Assembly (NCBI RefSeq): GCF_000330505.1
Contig: NW_004443563.1
Location: 105,593 to 132,371, forward strand
Reading direction: 5' to 3'
DNA: 26,779 bases
DNA from: Entamoeba invadens IP1
Taxonomy: Eukaryota; Evosea; Mastigamoebida; Endamoebidae
The number at the start of each line of letters is the position of its first letter. The first letter of the stretch is position 1. The position numbers were made by a program, and so were the translations under genes. The notes beneath the pieces were generated by a model, which did no database searches, was not told the origin of the DNA, and saw nothing but the letters and a program-made list of their open reading frames with translations. Below, in pieces: positions 1 to 11,300 of the stretch.

Positions 1-297
1 GGATGTAAAAAGGAAATTGGAATGGCCTTTGATATAGGAAGAGTCCAAGAAGGCGCGGAGCTTCGAATTAAACTCAAGAAAATCCGAGGAGTGTCTGAAG
101 GGTATATAAAAGAAAAAATGAAACAAGAAGCCAAAAGAGAGAGTGAGAAAATTGATTCAAAGAAATATGAAAGTGTTCAAACAGTTAAGAAAAATCCGTT
201 GTGTATTGAAGATTTTGAAATTCTTGATATTGGACCAAATGGGGGGATGAAAAAAGAAAGTAAAGAAGACGTAAAAGGATTTTCTCCATTCGCATAA
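1..297 (+). CDS. C-terminal part of an unrecognised charged protein (5' end outside window)
   Basis: The frame is open from the first base to a TAA stop at 295-297 and encodes at least 98 residues. An ATG at 22 could be the start, but seven in-frame residues precede it with no stop, so I treat the gene as cut by the window edge. The visible protein is hydrophilic and rich in Lys and Glu. Its middle, with repeated K-E and E-S-E-K-like stretches, could be helical. A less charged patch around C-I-E-D-F-E-I-L-D-I-G comes near the end, and the protein stops with F-S-P-F-A. I see no membrane segment, signal peptide or known motif, and I do not recognise the family. It points toward kinase 1, which is on the opposite strand, so the two genes converge across a 216-bp AT-rich gap. 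Confidence 0.6.
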   Translation, partial: GCKKEIGMAFDIGRVQEGAELRIKLKKIRGVSEGYIKEKMKQEAKRESEKIDSKKYESVQTVKKNPLCIEDFEILDIGPNGGMKKESKEDVKGFSPFA

Positions 298-381
298 AAA
301 GGTGTTTCTTAATTGTTTCAAGTGAATTTCGTTTAATATAAAATATAATATTGTTTATTATAATATATAGTATATCAATTG

Positions 382-446
382 TTATATTATATAATAAAAT
401 AATAATAAAAAAATAATAAAATAAATATTTATATTATATAATAAAA
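382..446. repeat. 18-bp direct repeat in the AT-rich spacer
   Basis: The 18-mer TTATATTATATAATAAAA occurs at 382-399 and again, exactly, at 429-446. Each copy contains the AT palindrome TTATATAA. The spacer lies downstream of both flanking genes, which converge here. Low-complexity AT sequence makes chance repeats common, so only the exactness is notable. Confidence 0.5.
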
Positions 447-513
447 AGTTATTATATAATACTATTTATTAATATACTAGTAAATAGTTTTTAATAACTA
501 GAACAATAACTAA

Positions 514-3500
514 TCAATATAATTCTTTAAGAAGAGTAATTATTCCTTCTATTGATATTCTCTCCATTGAATTCTGTGTCCAACTCTTTTCAATTACATT
601 TCGATATTTTTGTTCGACTGTACATATGTAATGCGGTCGATTTCCAGATACTATTTCATCTGCTATTTTCCACGGATATTTGTATTCATTTTGAGGAAAA
701 GCATCTCCCCAAATGAATGTCTCGTACATAGTTATAGCAAAAGAGTAGACATCTGCCGGTTTCTTGTAATGCTCCTTCTTAAGAACCTCAGGAGCCATGT
801 ACACTGGAGTTCCGATACCTTTTGTGAATGTCATGTTTGTCATCATCATGTTGATATTTCTACTTGATCCAAAATCGGTCAACTTAGCATTAACTTGTTG
901 ATTCAATTCCAATGAAAAGACGAGTATGTTGTCTGGTTTGATATCTCTGTGTAATATCCCGTTCTCATGCAAATACAATATTCCTTTTCCTGCATCCAAC
1001 AGCATTTTGACACGTATTTTGTTTGATATTTCATCACTCTTCTTGTGTTTGATCAAGTCCTGTAAAGATCCATATTCTGCAAATTCGGTGACCATACAAA
1101 TGTGATTTGGTATAAACACGGCGCCGTAGAAATGTACTATATACTCACTTCTAAATTTGTCTAACATATTCACCTCTTTTTCAAACTCAACCATTCGACT
1201 TCTTAAGTTTAATGAAACTTCTTTCATCTTTTTAATTGCAACCGTATTCCCTCTGAATGTACCTTTATATACAACACCAAATGATCCTTCGCCAAGTTTC
1301 TTCTCTTCTATCAACTCGTCATAATCAAGTTTAGAAGATAATTTGGAAGAGACATAATACTTTATCTCTTTCACAATTTGTTTGTCTCCAATAAAAGAAT
1401 TTGCCACTACCACCAAATTTTCGGAGATTTTTGTGGTGCATTTTAATGTGACAAAAATTTCAAATTCACATGCAAATTGTGATTTCAAAATTATAAACTT
1501 TGGTTCAATGTCAATTGTAATTTTCTCATTTTCACTTTTAGTTGTGAGTTGCACTTTCATGTTGTGTTTTGAAGTGTTACCAACACAAAAGAGTTCGCGT
1601 GTTTTCTTATCCACATCCACGTCTTCTCCTTCGTTGAAAATTATTTCCTTTTTATTCACAACAGTGTCATTTCCTAATGTGACAAATTGTATATTAGACC
1701 TTTTCATTTCAAACATGCACGTCTCCGCATTTATTTCATTTTCTTTCAATTTAAAAATCACACATTTTATTATAAAAACAGCCACTATAAATATCGCAAG
1801 GATGAAAATTATAATAATAACGATTATTATAAAAATCACCCACCACGCCGCTTTACTCTCACAGAACATGCCAGTTGCACTTGGACTATGCCAAAATTCA
1901 CATTTCTCACATTTTGAATTATCAATTTTTAAACATTTTGATATTAAAGAGAGTTGAAGACATTTGCCATTTGAAAGAATTTTGTCCGAATCACAAGATA
2001 TGCAGATATTATATGAAGAGCACTTAGAACAATTTGAAGAACATTGTGCACACTCATTTGTGTTTATGATATAATAGCCATCTTCACACTCTGAACAGCC
2101 TTTTTGTGTGATTGGCACATTGCAATGATCGATATTACTTTTTGACATACAATCACCCGTTGATGTTTTGTAATAAGAGGTATTGCATGTGACACATGTT
2201 GTTTCAGAGATACACGTATCACATTTTAATGGGCATAATTCACACTCAAGTCCAATTCGATAATACCCATCTTTGCACTGCGAACACCCAGAAGATGCCT
2301 CAAGAAACTTCACACATTTATCCATCAATTCTTTATTTGATATACATTTGTGATTTTTAGATAAATAAAAATCCTTTTTACATGTTATACACGTGGAGTT
2401 GGTTATAGCACAATTGTCACATTCTTCTCCACATTTGTGACATTGTCCGTTTGATAGATAATATGTGTCTTTACACTTGATACACCCAAAGGGATTATTT
2501 AATAAACAATTTTGATATACAGTGTTTGTCATATTTAATAAGGAACAATAAGTTATTAATGTCTTATTTATATCATCAAAATAAGTAACTATGTAATACC
2601 CATTATCACATTCGACACATTTGCCATTCAAATGATATAAACAATTATCAATTTTTGTTACACATTTACCATTTAAATCAATTACTTGATTGTTATTAAT
2701 ACATTCAGTAGAAACACATAAATCATTTTCTTCTATATAATAATTGTCTCGACACTCTAAAATATAATTTTTGTTACAAACTTTTGAATTTGAATATTTT
2801 AAAGAGCAATTAATACAATTTTGTGCTTCAAGATAATATGAATCATCACACGAAATTATCGAATTTTGAATAACATAAGAAAGACCAATTTGAATGTTGT
2901 ACTCAACAGTTTCACATGAAAAAGTCGTTTTATTAAAAAAGTGATTATATTCACATAATACACATTTTTCATTGTTAAAAAAATTATTTGAATTTTGATC
3001 TTGTTCTGTTAAAGTGTCACACAACTCACAATTTTCATTTCCACATTTTACATCACAACTTCCTCTTATTACTCCATTCGAACATTTTAAACACAAATTT
3101 CCATCGGATATGCTACAATTGTCATTTTTAATGCAAGTTCCTCTTTGATTTATATAACCACTTTTACACATAATACAGTTATTATATGAACCTACTATAC
3201 ACGAAGTAGTTGATGTGAGACATTCGCCATTTTCTGATAATAAAAATCCACTTTTGCATAACACGCATTTGTTTTTTAAATTAAATATATCACAGTCTGG
3301 AGTTATATATTGACATGTGTTATTTATTAAATAATAATTGCTATCACATTCAATACAAACCCGCCGAGTCTTATTAACAGAAAATAAAATACAATTCGCC
3401 ATATCTGAATATAAAATTTTTGTGTTTGTAACATGAAAGAAACTTTCAGTATAAGAATTTATCACGGAAATTGTATTAATTTGCTCGACATTTTTACCAA

Positions 3501-4674
3501 TTTCAAAAAATGAATTTCCAGAAAATGTGAAATTCGAAATAGTACCATTAAAATCGACTTTAAGTTGCTTTACACTATTGTTGAAACTTAAAATGTAACT
3601 TGAATTGTGTTTGCAAAGGAACAAATTTGACGACGAATTTGTGAAAAAGTCGATTGTGTCAATGAAAGCAGTTAAAGCTGTAAACCTTGCAGTTCCAAAA
3701 GAAAACGAGTAACGTGAAAATGTCAAAAATCCGGTTATAGTGCTTTTTACATTATCAGAAATAACAAATTCCTTCACTGAATTGACATTTATAATATCAG
3801 TGTTATGTTCTACGACGACACTTGTGTTCATCATCATTGATTTTTTAAAATCGAATTTAGAAAGTGTTGATATCAATTTTAAAGTGCAAATAGTACCATC
3901 ATTTGATTCACAAGGACAATGTGGATATTCAAATGGATATTTTTCTGTTTGGTTTACAATATACTCTGTTTTGTAACTAGAACTTATTAATTTACAAACT
4001 ACATTTTTATCTAAAGTAACATACTTTGGACAAAATCTGTGTAACTTTTTGTTAGATAAAAGGTATAAAGACCCGCTATTTAGAGTTAGTGGAAAATCAG
4101 TGGAATTATATGAACCAAATTTATACTCTCCACTATTTAAAACTTCAGAATTTCGGATTGAAAACACATCAAAACACTTGTTATTGGTTGTTGGGTTAAC
4201 TATATTAATTGGAAAGAAACTAGTAACAGTTTTAAAAAGTTGAATACTTGAGCTGTTCCAGACGACTATTCTCGGAAGGTTTAATTGTGGATTTTCAATG
4301 TTGATGTCATTTGCAAAGTAAAAATTTGCATTGATATTTAAACGTGCATTATTGGATATGTTCAGTGCAATTTGAGTGAGAAATGTATTTTCTGTAGTCA
4401 ATATACAATTTTTGGATATCTCAAAATATCTGACTACCATTTTAAAACTGCCAGAAGAAGAAAAGGTCAATGTATTAGCGACATTAATTATATAAAAAGT
4501 GAGTTGCTGTTCGAACTTAAAATCGTATGGAAATAAATAAATGGAAGTCGGCGTAGAACTTGTTGAACATTTTGAATTATTAAATCCGTCTGCCCAATTG
4601 TTACCATTGGCGACACAGGTGATCTGTGAAAATGCTGAGTGTAAAAGACAAAGAAATAAACATGAGATAATCAT
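514..4674 (-). CDS. Transmembrane receptor-like kinase with CxxC-rich ectodomain (Entamoeba TMK family), 1386 aa
   Basis: This is a type I membrane kinase. The first ATG, at 4674, starts a 16-residue signal peptide (M-I-I-S-C-L-F-L-C-L-L-H-S-A-F-S); the frame continues upstream only through a TTG codon. Residues about 17-425 are Cys-poor, rich in Asn/Ser/Thr, strand-like, and carry many N-glycosylation sequons. Residues about 430-940 are a series of CxxC modules. The membrane helix begins at Trp944-Trp945. Residues about 975-1115 form a strand-rich juxtamembrane domain. The kinase runs from about 1118 to the C-terminus: G-E-G-S-F-G-V-V at 1128, an A-I-K-K lysine, H-R-D-I-K-P-D-N at 1242, D-F-G at 1267 and M-A-P-E-V-L at 1293. 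All catalytic residues are present, so an active TKL-type Ser/Thr (or dual-specificity) kinase is expected. In E. histolytica this family acts at the plasma membrane, including in phagocytosis and growth control. The ligand is unknown. Confidence 0.9.
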   Translation of the reverse strand: MIISCLFLCLLHSAFSQITCVANGNNWADGFNNSKCSTSSTPTSIYLFPYDFKFEQQLTFYIINVANTLTFSSSGSFKMVVRYFEISKNCILTTENTFLTQIALNISNNARLNINANFYFANDINIENPQLNLPRIVVWNSSSIQLFKTVTSFFPINIVNPTTNNKCFDVFSIRNSEVLNSGEYKFGSYNSTDFPLTLNSGSLYLLSNKKLHRFCPKYVTLDKNVVCKLISSSYKTEYIVNQTEKYPFEYPHCPCESNDGTICTLKLISTLSKFDFKKSMMMNTSVVVEHNTDIINVNSVKEFVISDNVKSTITGFLTFSRYSFSFGTARFTALTAFIDTIDFFTNSSSNLFLCKHNSSYILSFNNSVKQLKVDFNGTISNFTFSGNSFFEIGKNVEQINTISVINSYTESFFHVTNTKILYSDMANCILFSVNKTRRVCIECDSNYYLINNTCQYITPDCDIFNLKNKCVLCKSGFLLSENGECLTSTTSCIVGSYNNCIMCKSGYINQRGTCIKNDNCSISDGNLCLKCSNGVIRGSCDVKCGNENCELCDTLTEQDQNSNNFFNNEKCVLCEYNHFFNKTTFSCETVEYNIQIGLSYVIQNSIISCDDSYYLEAQNCINCSLKYSNSKVCNKNYILECRDNYYIEENDLCVSTECINNNQVIDLNGKCVTKIDNCLYHLNGKCVECDNGYYIVTYFDDINKTLITYCSLLNMTNTVYQNCLLNNPFGCIKCKDTYYLSNGQCHKCGEECDNCAITNSTCITCKKDFYLSKNHKCISNKELMDKCVKFLEASSGCSQCKDGYYRIGLECELCPLKCDTCISETTCVTCNTSYYKTSTGDCMSKSNIDHCNVPITQKGCSECEDGYYIINTNECAQCSSNCSKCSSYNICISCDSDKILSNGKCLQLSLISKCLKIDNSKCEKCEFWHSPSATGMFCESKAAWWVIFIIIVIIIIFILAIFIVAVFIIKCVIFKLKENEINAETCMFEMKRSNIQFVTLGNDTVVNKKEIIFNEGEDVDVDKKTRELFCVGNTSKHNMKVQLTTKSENEKITIDIEPKFIILKSQFACEFEIFVTLKCTTKISENLVVVANSFIGDKQIVKEIKYYVSSKLSSKLDYDELIEEKKLGEGSFGVVYKGTFRGNTVAIKKMKEVSLNLRSRMVEFEKEVNMLDKFRSEYIVHFYGAVFIPNHICMVTEFAEYGSLQDLIKHKKSDEISNKIRVKMLLDAGKGILYLHENGILHRDIKPDNILVFSLELNQQVNAKLTDFGSSRNINMMMTNMTFTKGIGTPVYMAPEVLKKEHYKKPADVYSFAITMYETFIWGDAFPQNEYKYPWKIADEIVSGNRPHYICTVEQKYRNVIEKSWTQNSMERISIEGIITLLKELY

Positions 4675-5638
4675 ATCAAACTGATGAAAACACTGTTCTA
4701 AAGTTTTCAAGTGGGGAAGAAAAATCCAATGGATTTTTTTTCATTAAAAATATTGGGTTTGGCGTTTTTTGTTAACATGTGATTTTTTTTATTTGGTATT
4801 CAAAATGATTGTTTTATAATTAAAACGAACTAAAAATTGGATTTATTTGAACATCAATTCACATATTTGGGAAACACAAATTACTGAATGGAATATTTTT
4901 CATATTCGCCGTTATTGTAATCGTTTATTGATGTTAAATTGGTAATGTCGGTCATATTAAAAATAACCGTTTTATCTTCTTTATGTAATCAACAACAGAT
5001 TTATAACAATTTAATTTAAAAAGCTTTTAGTCTTAAAAACGTTAGTTTCATAATTTTTAGAAATGACATTTTCGCTATTTCTTTTTGGTTCTGTTGTGTT
5101 ATTTTTAGTTCAATTGATTACTAATGAAACATTTTAAATAATACCAATAATAAATTATTAAATTAAAAAGCATTATTATTATAATTATAGTATATTTTAT
5201 TATATTATAACAATAATAATTTTATTAGTTTTTAATTTGAATAAAAAGCAAATAGTTTATTAACAAAAACTATTAACAATAGAAAAATTATTTAGTAATA
5301 ATTGTTAATAATATAGTTGTATATATTAAAAATATATATTATATGGTAAATTTAAATATAAACTATAATAAAACAATATTTATATTATGAAACTAAAAAT
5401 AATGTAATTATATGTTAATTGTAAATTTACCATATACAATTTAAAAACATTTGTTATTAAAAAACATAATAAATAATAAAGCAACTTTGAAATAAAAAGT
5501 GAAGGATATCGGTACTTACAATAATAAAAAACTAACATTTTTACCTATTTTTTTCCAAAGTCAATATCTTTTCTTCCGATAAAAATGAGAAAAAAAGTCT
5601 CAATACTTCAATCTTTAATAAACTAATAATTTTATTAT
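4675..5638. other. 964-bp AT-rich intergenic region between divergent genes
   Basis: This spacer holds the divergent promoters of kinase 1 (leftward) and the SPRY protein (rightward). I find no convincing open frame. The part nearest kinase 1 (about 4750-5110) is slightly less AT-rich. The remainder is mostly A/T runs apart from an inverted-repeat-bounded segment at 5340-5436. I see no clear TATA and GAAC pair for either gene. Confidence 0.5.
5340..5436. repeat. 97-bp segment bounded by a 15-bp perfect inverted repeat (MITE-like candidate)
   Basis: TATATGGTAAATTTA at 5340-5354 is exactly mirrored by TAAATTTACCATATA at 5422-5436. The outermost bases are TA, which would suit a TA target duplication of the mariner type, though the flanks are too AT-rich to prove one. 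The interior has no coding capacity. Mariner-type transposons and related short elements are known in Entamoeba. The arrangement could still be chance in AT-rich sequence. Confidence 0.35.
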
Positions 5639-7807
5639 ATGTCTGTTCATATGGAGCTTCCATTTTTGCTTCGTGTAGTATTAGAATTTACTATGAAGGA
5701 GGAGCTTATTAACTTTATGTGTATCAATCACAAATGTGAAGATGTCATTCGCTCTCTTAAAATCACACCGAAATTCATTAATATCCCGTCGTATCGATGG
5801 TTCTTTACTCACTTTACTCCCGACACATTAGACTGCCACTGTGTTGATGCGTCGTTTCAATCATACTTAGAACAAGTCAAATGCATTCGGTCGCCAACAC
5901 TCGTCTTCTTTGCAAAGGACAAACTCCTCACCGACGAGTTTGCCTCGAAGTTCTTCCCCAAAATCACACGAATTGTATTATACTCGTCGGAGAACAGAGC
6001 ATCACCAAATATCGAGTATATCAAAGAGGTGAATGCAATGGTTTTAAAGCACTCCCACGACTTCCAGAAGCTCGTTCACTTGTCCGGGGACATCAAAACG
6101 ATCACCGAATTTCTTGAAAGTTACACAGAAAATGGAAAGGAGAAATACATCAAATTGCCTTCGATCATTGTTTTAAATTCACTGCGAGGATATTCAATAC
6201 AAACAAATTACGAAGTGCTGTCGTACATTAAGAGGATAGAAGTCTGCGTCCCCGACAATGGTGTCTCGCAGATCTTTCTCATCTCCTTTAGACAAGCGGA
6301 GAATGAAAACGACTTCGTTGATTTCAGAAGGGTGCAGTATTACTATAGAAACGTCCACAGTCGGATGTGCACAAAATGGAGCGACCACTTATATTGCGAG
6401 AAAGGTGTCGTGAACGTGGAAGGACAAGTTAATGGAAATGCGATCAATCGGACTATTGAAAACGTGTATCCCTATACAGTAGAGATGAGATATGTCAACA
6501 CAATTGATCCCAAATTTGAGTTGTGGAGTGTGCCGATGTGTATACAAGACTTCGTATTAATTAATAGTCGAGTTGACGTCCCCGCTGTGTTTCCAATTAC
6601 AATGCCGGGCATCAAGACACTCAAATTATTCGAAGTCGATAATTTCATCTTCTCCACGAACTTCGAGAACGTCGAGACAGTCGTTTTAAAGAAGTGCATA
6701 CGTGTCACCTTTGATGAAAAAACACAATTTGAGAAATTGAGAGTGATGTGGATAGAAAGTTGCACGCTTATATCATTGAAAGGATACACAAAAACGGAAT
6801 TAGAACGAGTTACTATAAAGGCGACGCGTTCGGTAGATATAGAGAAGCGCAACGACAACTTGAAAAACATCGACTTGATCAATATCATTGATATCAAAAT
6901 TATGAGTGCGAATGCGTCGTGTGATGTGTATATAGAGAACGGGAAAGCAATTCAAATTAGTCAACGTGTTTTTGATCACGAAATCACTGTTTTTGAGTCG
7001 ATACCGGACACCAACTACAATCGAAATGAGCGTGGATATAAAATGAGGAGATTCATACCAATGTCCTTGGAGTCAACTGTCGATCATAATGTGATCAGTC
7101 GATTTGATGACTACGATCCGATATATAAAGGAATTGATATGGTCACCTCGCGCTTTTTCTCAAGTAGACTCGACACATCTGCGCTTGAAATCAAGGTGTT
7201 AAGGAATAATAATTCTTCCTTATTAGATTGGGAGTACATCGAAACAGTCACTGCGCCGGATGGCTTACAGAGCCCAAATTTTTTAATTCAAAAAGTGAAA
7301 GGAGTGAGGTATTACGAAGTTAATGTCACGGGAGTTTCGATCATGTCGATTGGTGTGATCAATCGAGTGCGATACGACGAGTTTATGGGGTGCCATGTGG
7401 GGTGGTATAATAACTCGATAGGGTATCACAGTGATGACGGGAAAGTGCATTCAACGTTACTCACAAGAGACGAACGTGATGATGAATTTTATGCATATGG
7501 GAATGATATAGGCTTTGTTAATGTAGTTGGGTGTGGGTATATACAAAAGACTAAAGAAGTCTTTTTCACGATCAACGGAAATCTGTTGGGGAAGTACAAA
7601 ATCGATTTTGATGAGTTGTCTGCAGCTATTGCGTTTGATGTCACGAAACCAATTACTGTCAATTACGGGAATCTCCCATTCGCTTTTGATGTGAAAAAGA
7701 TGGAAGTCATTGATGAAGTGAAAGACGAGAATGAGGATTATATAAATTATAATATAAATTATAACTATTCTGAAAGTGACTCTTTGTCGATGAGTGATGA
7801 CGACTAA
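5639..7807 (+). CDS. F-box/BspA-leader-like protein with C-terminal SPRY domain, 722 aa
   Basis: The ATG at 5639 directly follows AT-rich leader sequence. Residues about 1-60 (M-E-L-P-F-L-L-R-V-V-L-E-F ... L-I-N-F-M-C-I-N-H-K-C-E-D-V-I) resemble the helical, F-box-like leader that opens many Entamoeba BspA and related proteins. Residues about 60-500 are irregular Leu/Ile-rich strand-like repeats without clear consensus. Residues about 505-690 form a SPRY domain with its hallmark blocks H-V-G-W ... G-Y-H-S-D-D-G (about 585-600) and G-C-G-Y ... F-F-T-I-N-G (about 630-648). The last 30 residues are acidic, with Asp/Glu, Asn-Tyr repeats and an S-M-S-D-D-D end. SPRY domains bind protein partners, so an adaptor role, possibly substrate selection, is inferred. 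There is no signal peptide or membrane helix, so I expect a cytosolic protein. No enzyme motif is visible. Confidence 0.8.
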   Translation: MSVHMELPFLLRVVLEFTMKEELINFMCINHKCEDVIRSLKITPKFINIPSYRWFFTHFTPDTLDCHCVDASFQSYLEQVKCIRSPTLVFFAKDKLLTDEFASKFFPKITRIVLYSSENRASPNIEYIKEVNAMVLKHSHDFQKLVHLSGDIKTITEFLESYTENGKEKYIKLPSIIVLNSLRGYSIQTNYEVLSYIKRIEVCVPDNGVSQIFLISFRQAENENDFVDFRRVQYYYRNVHSRMCTKWSDHLYCEKGVVNVEGQVNGNAINRTIENVYPYTVEMRYVNTIDPKFELWSVPMCIQDFVLINSRVDVPAVFPITMPGIKTLKLFEVDNFIFSTNFENVETVVLKKCIRVTFDEKTQFEKLRVMWIESCTLISLKGYTKTELERVTIKATRSVDIEKRNDNLKNIDLINIIDIKIMSANASCDVYIENGKAIQISQRVFDHEITVFESIPDTNYNRNERGYKMRRFIPMSLESTVDHNVISRFDDYDPIYKGIDMVTSRFFSSRLDTSALEIKVLRNNNSSLLDWEYIETVTAPDGLQSPNFLIQKVKGVRYYEVNVTGVSIMSIGVINRVRYDEFMGCHVGWYNNSIGYHSDDGKVHSTLLTRDERDDEFYAYGNDIGFVNVVGCGYIQKTKEVFFTINGNLLGKYKIDFDELSAAIAFDVTKPITVNYGNLPFAFDVKKMEVIDEVKDENEDYINYNINYNYSESDSLSMSDDD

Positions 7808-8373
7808 TTTTAAAAGTACTTTTGTTTGGTCGTTGAGTTGAAAAAATCATATGAGGAACTTTTAACCCTCTTAATTACCTCAAATTGATTATTAAAGTAT
7901 ACATTTAAAATATTATAGAAGAATTAAATTAGAGTTAACTAAATGATATATATAAATATTAGGTGTGTATAAAATCATTAAATGTATGAAAAATTTACAT
8001 CTATTGATATTATTATTATATACATATATTATAATTATAATTATGTTTTTAATTATAATAATTATTCATAATAACTCTGTTGATGTATATTATATTGCGT
8101 TGTAATGGTAAGATTTAACACGAAATAACTAAAGTGTTTTTTCAAAAAATGGTTTAATTACTTCAAATACTCTTTAATAATTTATAACACTATTATATAA
8201 AATATTTTGATTATTACTTTTTGATGGATAGAAGTATGTATTAATAAATAAAAAAGTATTTAATAATAAATAAACGTAACATTTGTTGTTAAACATAACA
8301 ACAAATATAACGTTGTTGTGTATAACTCTTGTATTTCATATTAACTTTATATTGCTCAATGTTAATTATTAAA
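7808..8373. other. 566-bp AT-rich spacer between convergent genes
   Basis: Both flanking genes end here, so the interval should carry two 3' ends. I see no open frame of substance and no RNA gene. Runs of alternating A and T dominate (around 8010-8070), and one strong inverted repeat lies at 8275-8312. Confidence 0.5.
8275..8312. repeat. Strong hairpin in the 3' flank of kinase 2
   Basis: ATTTGTTGTTA (8281-8291) and TAACAACAAAT (8296-8306) are perfect 11-bp arms around a 4-base loop. Pairing extends outward to CGTAAC and ATAACG with only two mismatches, giving a 17-bp stem. It sits about 60 bases past the stop codon of the leftward kinase 2 gene. It could form in the transcript and take part in 3'-end formation or mRNA stability. 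Confidence 0.55.
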
Positions 8374-11300
8374 TCAATTATCATCGAGATACTTTTGCAA
8401 CATTTCCACAACAACTTCTATTTTCGTTCGACTTGTTGTATCTTGTTGCCAACAACTAGATATAATATCAAACAAATAAAGGGGAATACAGTCGATTTTC
8501 TTAAGTCGTTTTCCAGATGAAATAAATTCGGCTATTTTCCATGGAAACTTGAATTCGTCTTGTGGATATGCTTTTTCCCATGATATAGTTTCATACATAG
8601 TTATACTCAATGAAAACACATCTGCACTTTTTGTGTATTTCTTTTGTTTGAGAACCTCAGGTGCCATATAGACTGGAGTTCCAATACCTTTTGTGAATGT
8701 CATGTTAGTCATCAGTAAATTCACATTTCTCGCACTTCCAAAATCGGTCAACTTTGCGTTTACTTTCTGATTTAAATCCAAAGAAAAGACAAGAATGTTG
8801 TCTGGTTTGATGTCTCTGTGTAATATCCCGTTCTCGTGTAAATACGATATTCCCTTTGCTGCATCCAACAGCATTTTGACACGCAACTTCATGTCAACTT
8901 CATCACTCTTTTTGTGTTTCATCAAGTCCTGTAAACTTCCATATTCTGCAAATTCAGAAACCATGCATATGTGATTTGTTATAAATACGGCGCCGTAGAA
9001 ATGTATAATATACTCATTTCTGAACTTGTCTAACATACTCACTTCCTTCTCAAACTCGTCACATTTATCTTTGTCATCATTACTGTTTTTCATCTTTTTA
9101 ATTGCAACACTATTCCCTCTGAATGTGCCTTTGAAAACAACACCAAATGAGCCTTCACCAAGTTTCTTCTCTTCTATCAATTCGTCATAATCAAGTTTGG
9201 TGCTGTTTTCAGTGGCACACATAAATTTAAAATTGTTAGTACACACCTCACCACTGTTCAGTTTAAGTGTGATAATGACGATATTGTCATTTAAATTCAA
9301 AGTACAATGCGGCGTTATAAATATTTCAAATTCGCTAGCAAACCCACTTTTCAAATTCACCAATTTTGGTTCAGTTCGAATTGAATATTTTTCACAGTTT
9401 TCTTTTGTGGTGATTTGTACTTTCATATTACTTTTTGATTTGTTTCCAACACAAAGAAGTGAACGGCTTTCTTTGTCAACTAAAAGTAGTTTTTCATCTT
9501 CATTAAAATTTAACGATTTCATATTGACCATCACATCACCCGATAGTATCACCATTTCTATATTCGATCGTTTCATATCAAACACGCAAATCTTTTGTTC
9601 TTCGATTTTTCTTTTACGACGCTGAATTATAATAACTGTTATTACTATAATTATAATAATAATTATTATTAATATTGAGACGACACTCACTGGTAGACCA
9701 ATTATGAGTCCATATCTCACTATTTTGTCACAAGAAAGTTTATCACTACTTAATTCGTGATTTTCAGAACATTTTGTACAGACGTTGTTTATCGATGAAA
9801 TGCAATTTGGAATAATTGAAAAGTCATAACAGAAGTCATTCATCAAAATGTTGTTTTCACTACAATTTGTACAAATATCAATTTTTGAACATTCATTGCA
9901 CTTTTCATGACACTTTTCGCATGTGTTGTCTTTGTTGTAATACCCCCTTTCACATACAATACACCCATCAACAGTGACATTTAAACAATGAAGTAACTCG
10001 GATTGTGGATTACAATACCATGTCGAGTTTTGTGGCGTTCGATAATAACTTTCATTGCATGATATACAATTTCCATTATTTGTACATGTAGAACACGATA
10101 TATCACACGGCTCACAAGTTTTGCCATCAGATGATCGCATGTATCCATCTTTACAAACAACACAGCCAGTGTAGTCAGGATTCATCAAATCACATAATTT
10201 AAATATGTCATTGATAGCTGTGCATTGACCACCATTTGATATGTATGAATACTGATCACATGACGTACAATACGTTTTATTGTGACAATTAATACATGGA
10301 TATTCACATTCAATGCATTCACCCTTTGAATAATAATAACCATCTGAACACCTTTGACACCCTTTGGGACTTTTCTTGTCACAATTCGATTCAAATAAAT
10401 TGTCTGTTTCTTCTGTTTTTATGTTTTGCTTAATTCTTTCTTGTATATAATTTTTGTCTGTTATTAAATCACTCGTTGTATTGTTATTGATATCAGTTGT
10501 GTTATCTGTGCTATTTGTAACATTTGAAGTCGAATTGCTCAATAACACACATCCACCATTTTCCAAATAAAACTCCGCTTCGCATTCAAAACAACTTTCA
10601 TTTGCAACATCAACATAAATACAATTTGAATAATTCTCATTTTTGTTTTTACATTCATTGACATCTTTATAAAATCCTTCACCGCAAGATATGCAAATAA
10701 CATCATGATTTAAGCATTTTATGTCATCAAAAGATACACACCGACCTTCACTCATCATTTTTGAATTGCACTTAATACAATACTCTTTGTTTTGTTTTAA
10801 ACATTCATTGTTATTTGTTATGCAACTTCCATATGCCAAATGTTGATCTGAATTACATTTGACGCATTGACTATGTCGAATTGCTATACATGTTAAATCA
10901 CTAATACAAACATTGTCATCTGATAATAGAGTATTTGTATTACAAACATAGTCTATTTTCTTCCCATTAAACATTTGACACTTTTTGGACGCTCCACAGT
11001 TTGTTATAACTCCACTCTCGTTTGAATAATAAAGATCATTAGCTGTGTAACAATATCCGTTTTGTGCCACGTCACAATTATCAATTTTACCACAGCCAGT
11101 TTCTTTGTCACAGAAATAACACTTGGAATTACTTCCATTCAAATAATTCTTCTGATATTTACAATCTGCTTCGATATCACATTTTCCATTTAAAGAAATC
11201 ACGTTTGTGCTGCACTTGTCACACGACTTTGTTGAGTATTTTAAGCACTTTGTGTCATTATTTTGTTCACATTTATAATTTATCAAATAACGAGTTTCAT

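Noticed and set aside
298..513. Short AT palindromes as a transposon end or origin
   Set aside because: Alternating A/T sequence gives such palindromes by chance throughout the spacers.
4675..4710. Kinase 1 start at the upstream TTG (adding 12 residues)
   Set aside because: Eukaryotic initiation at ATG is expected, and the ATG at 4674 places the signal peptide exactly at the N-terminus.
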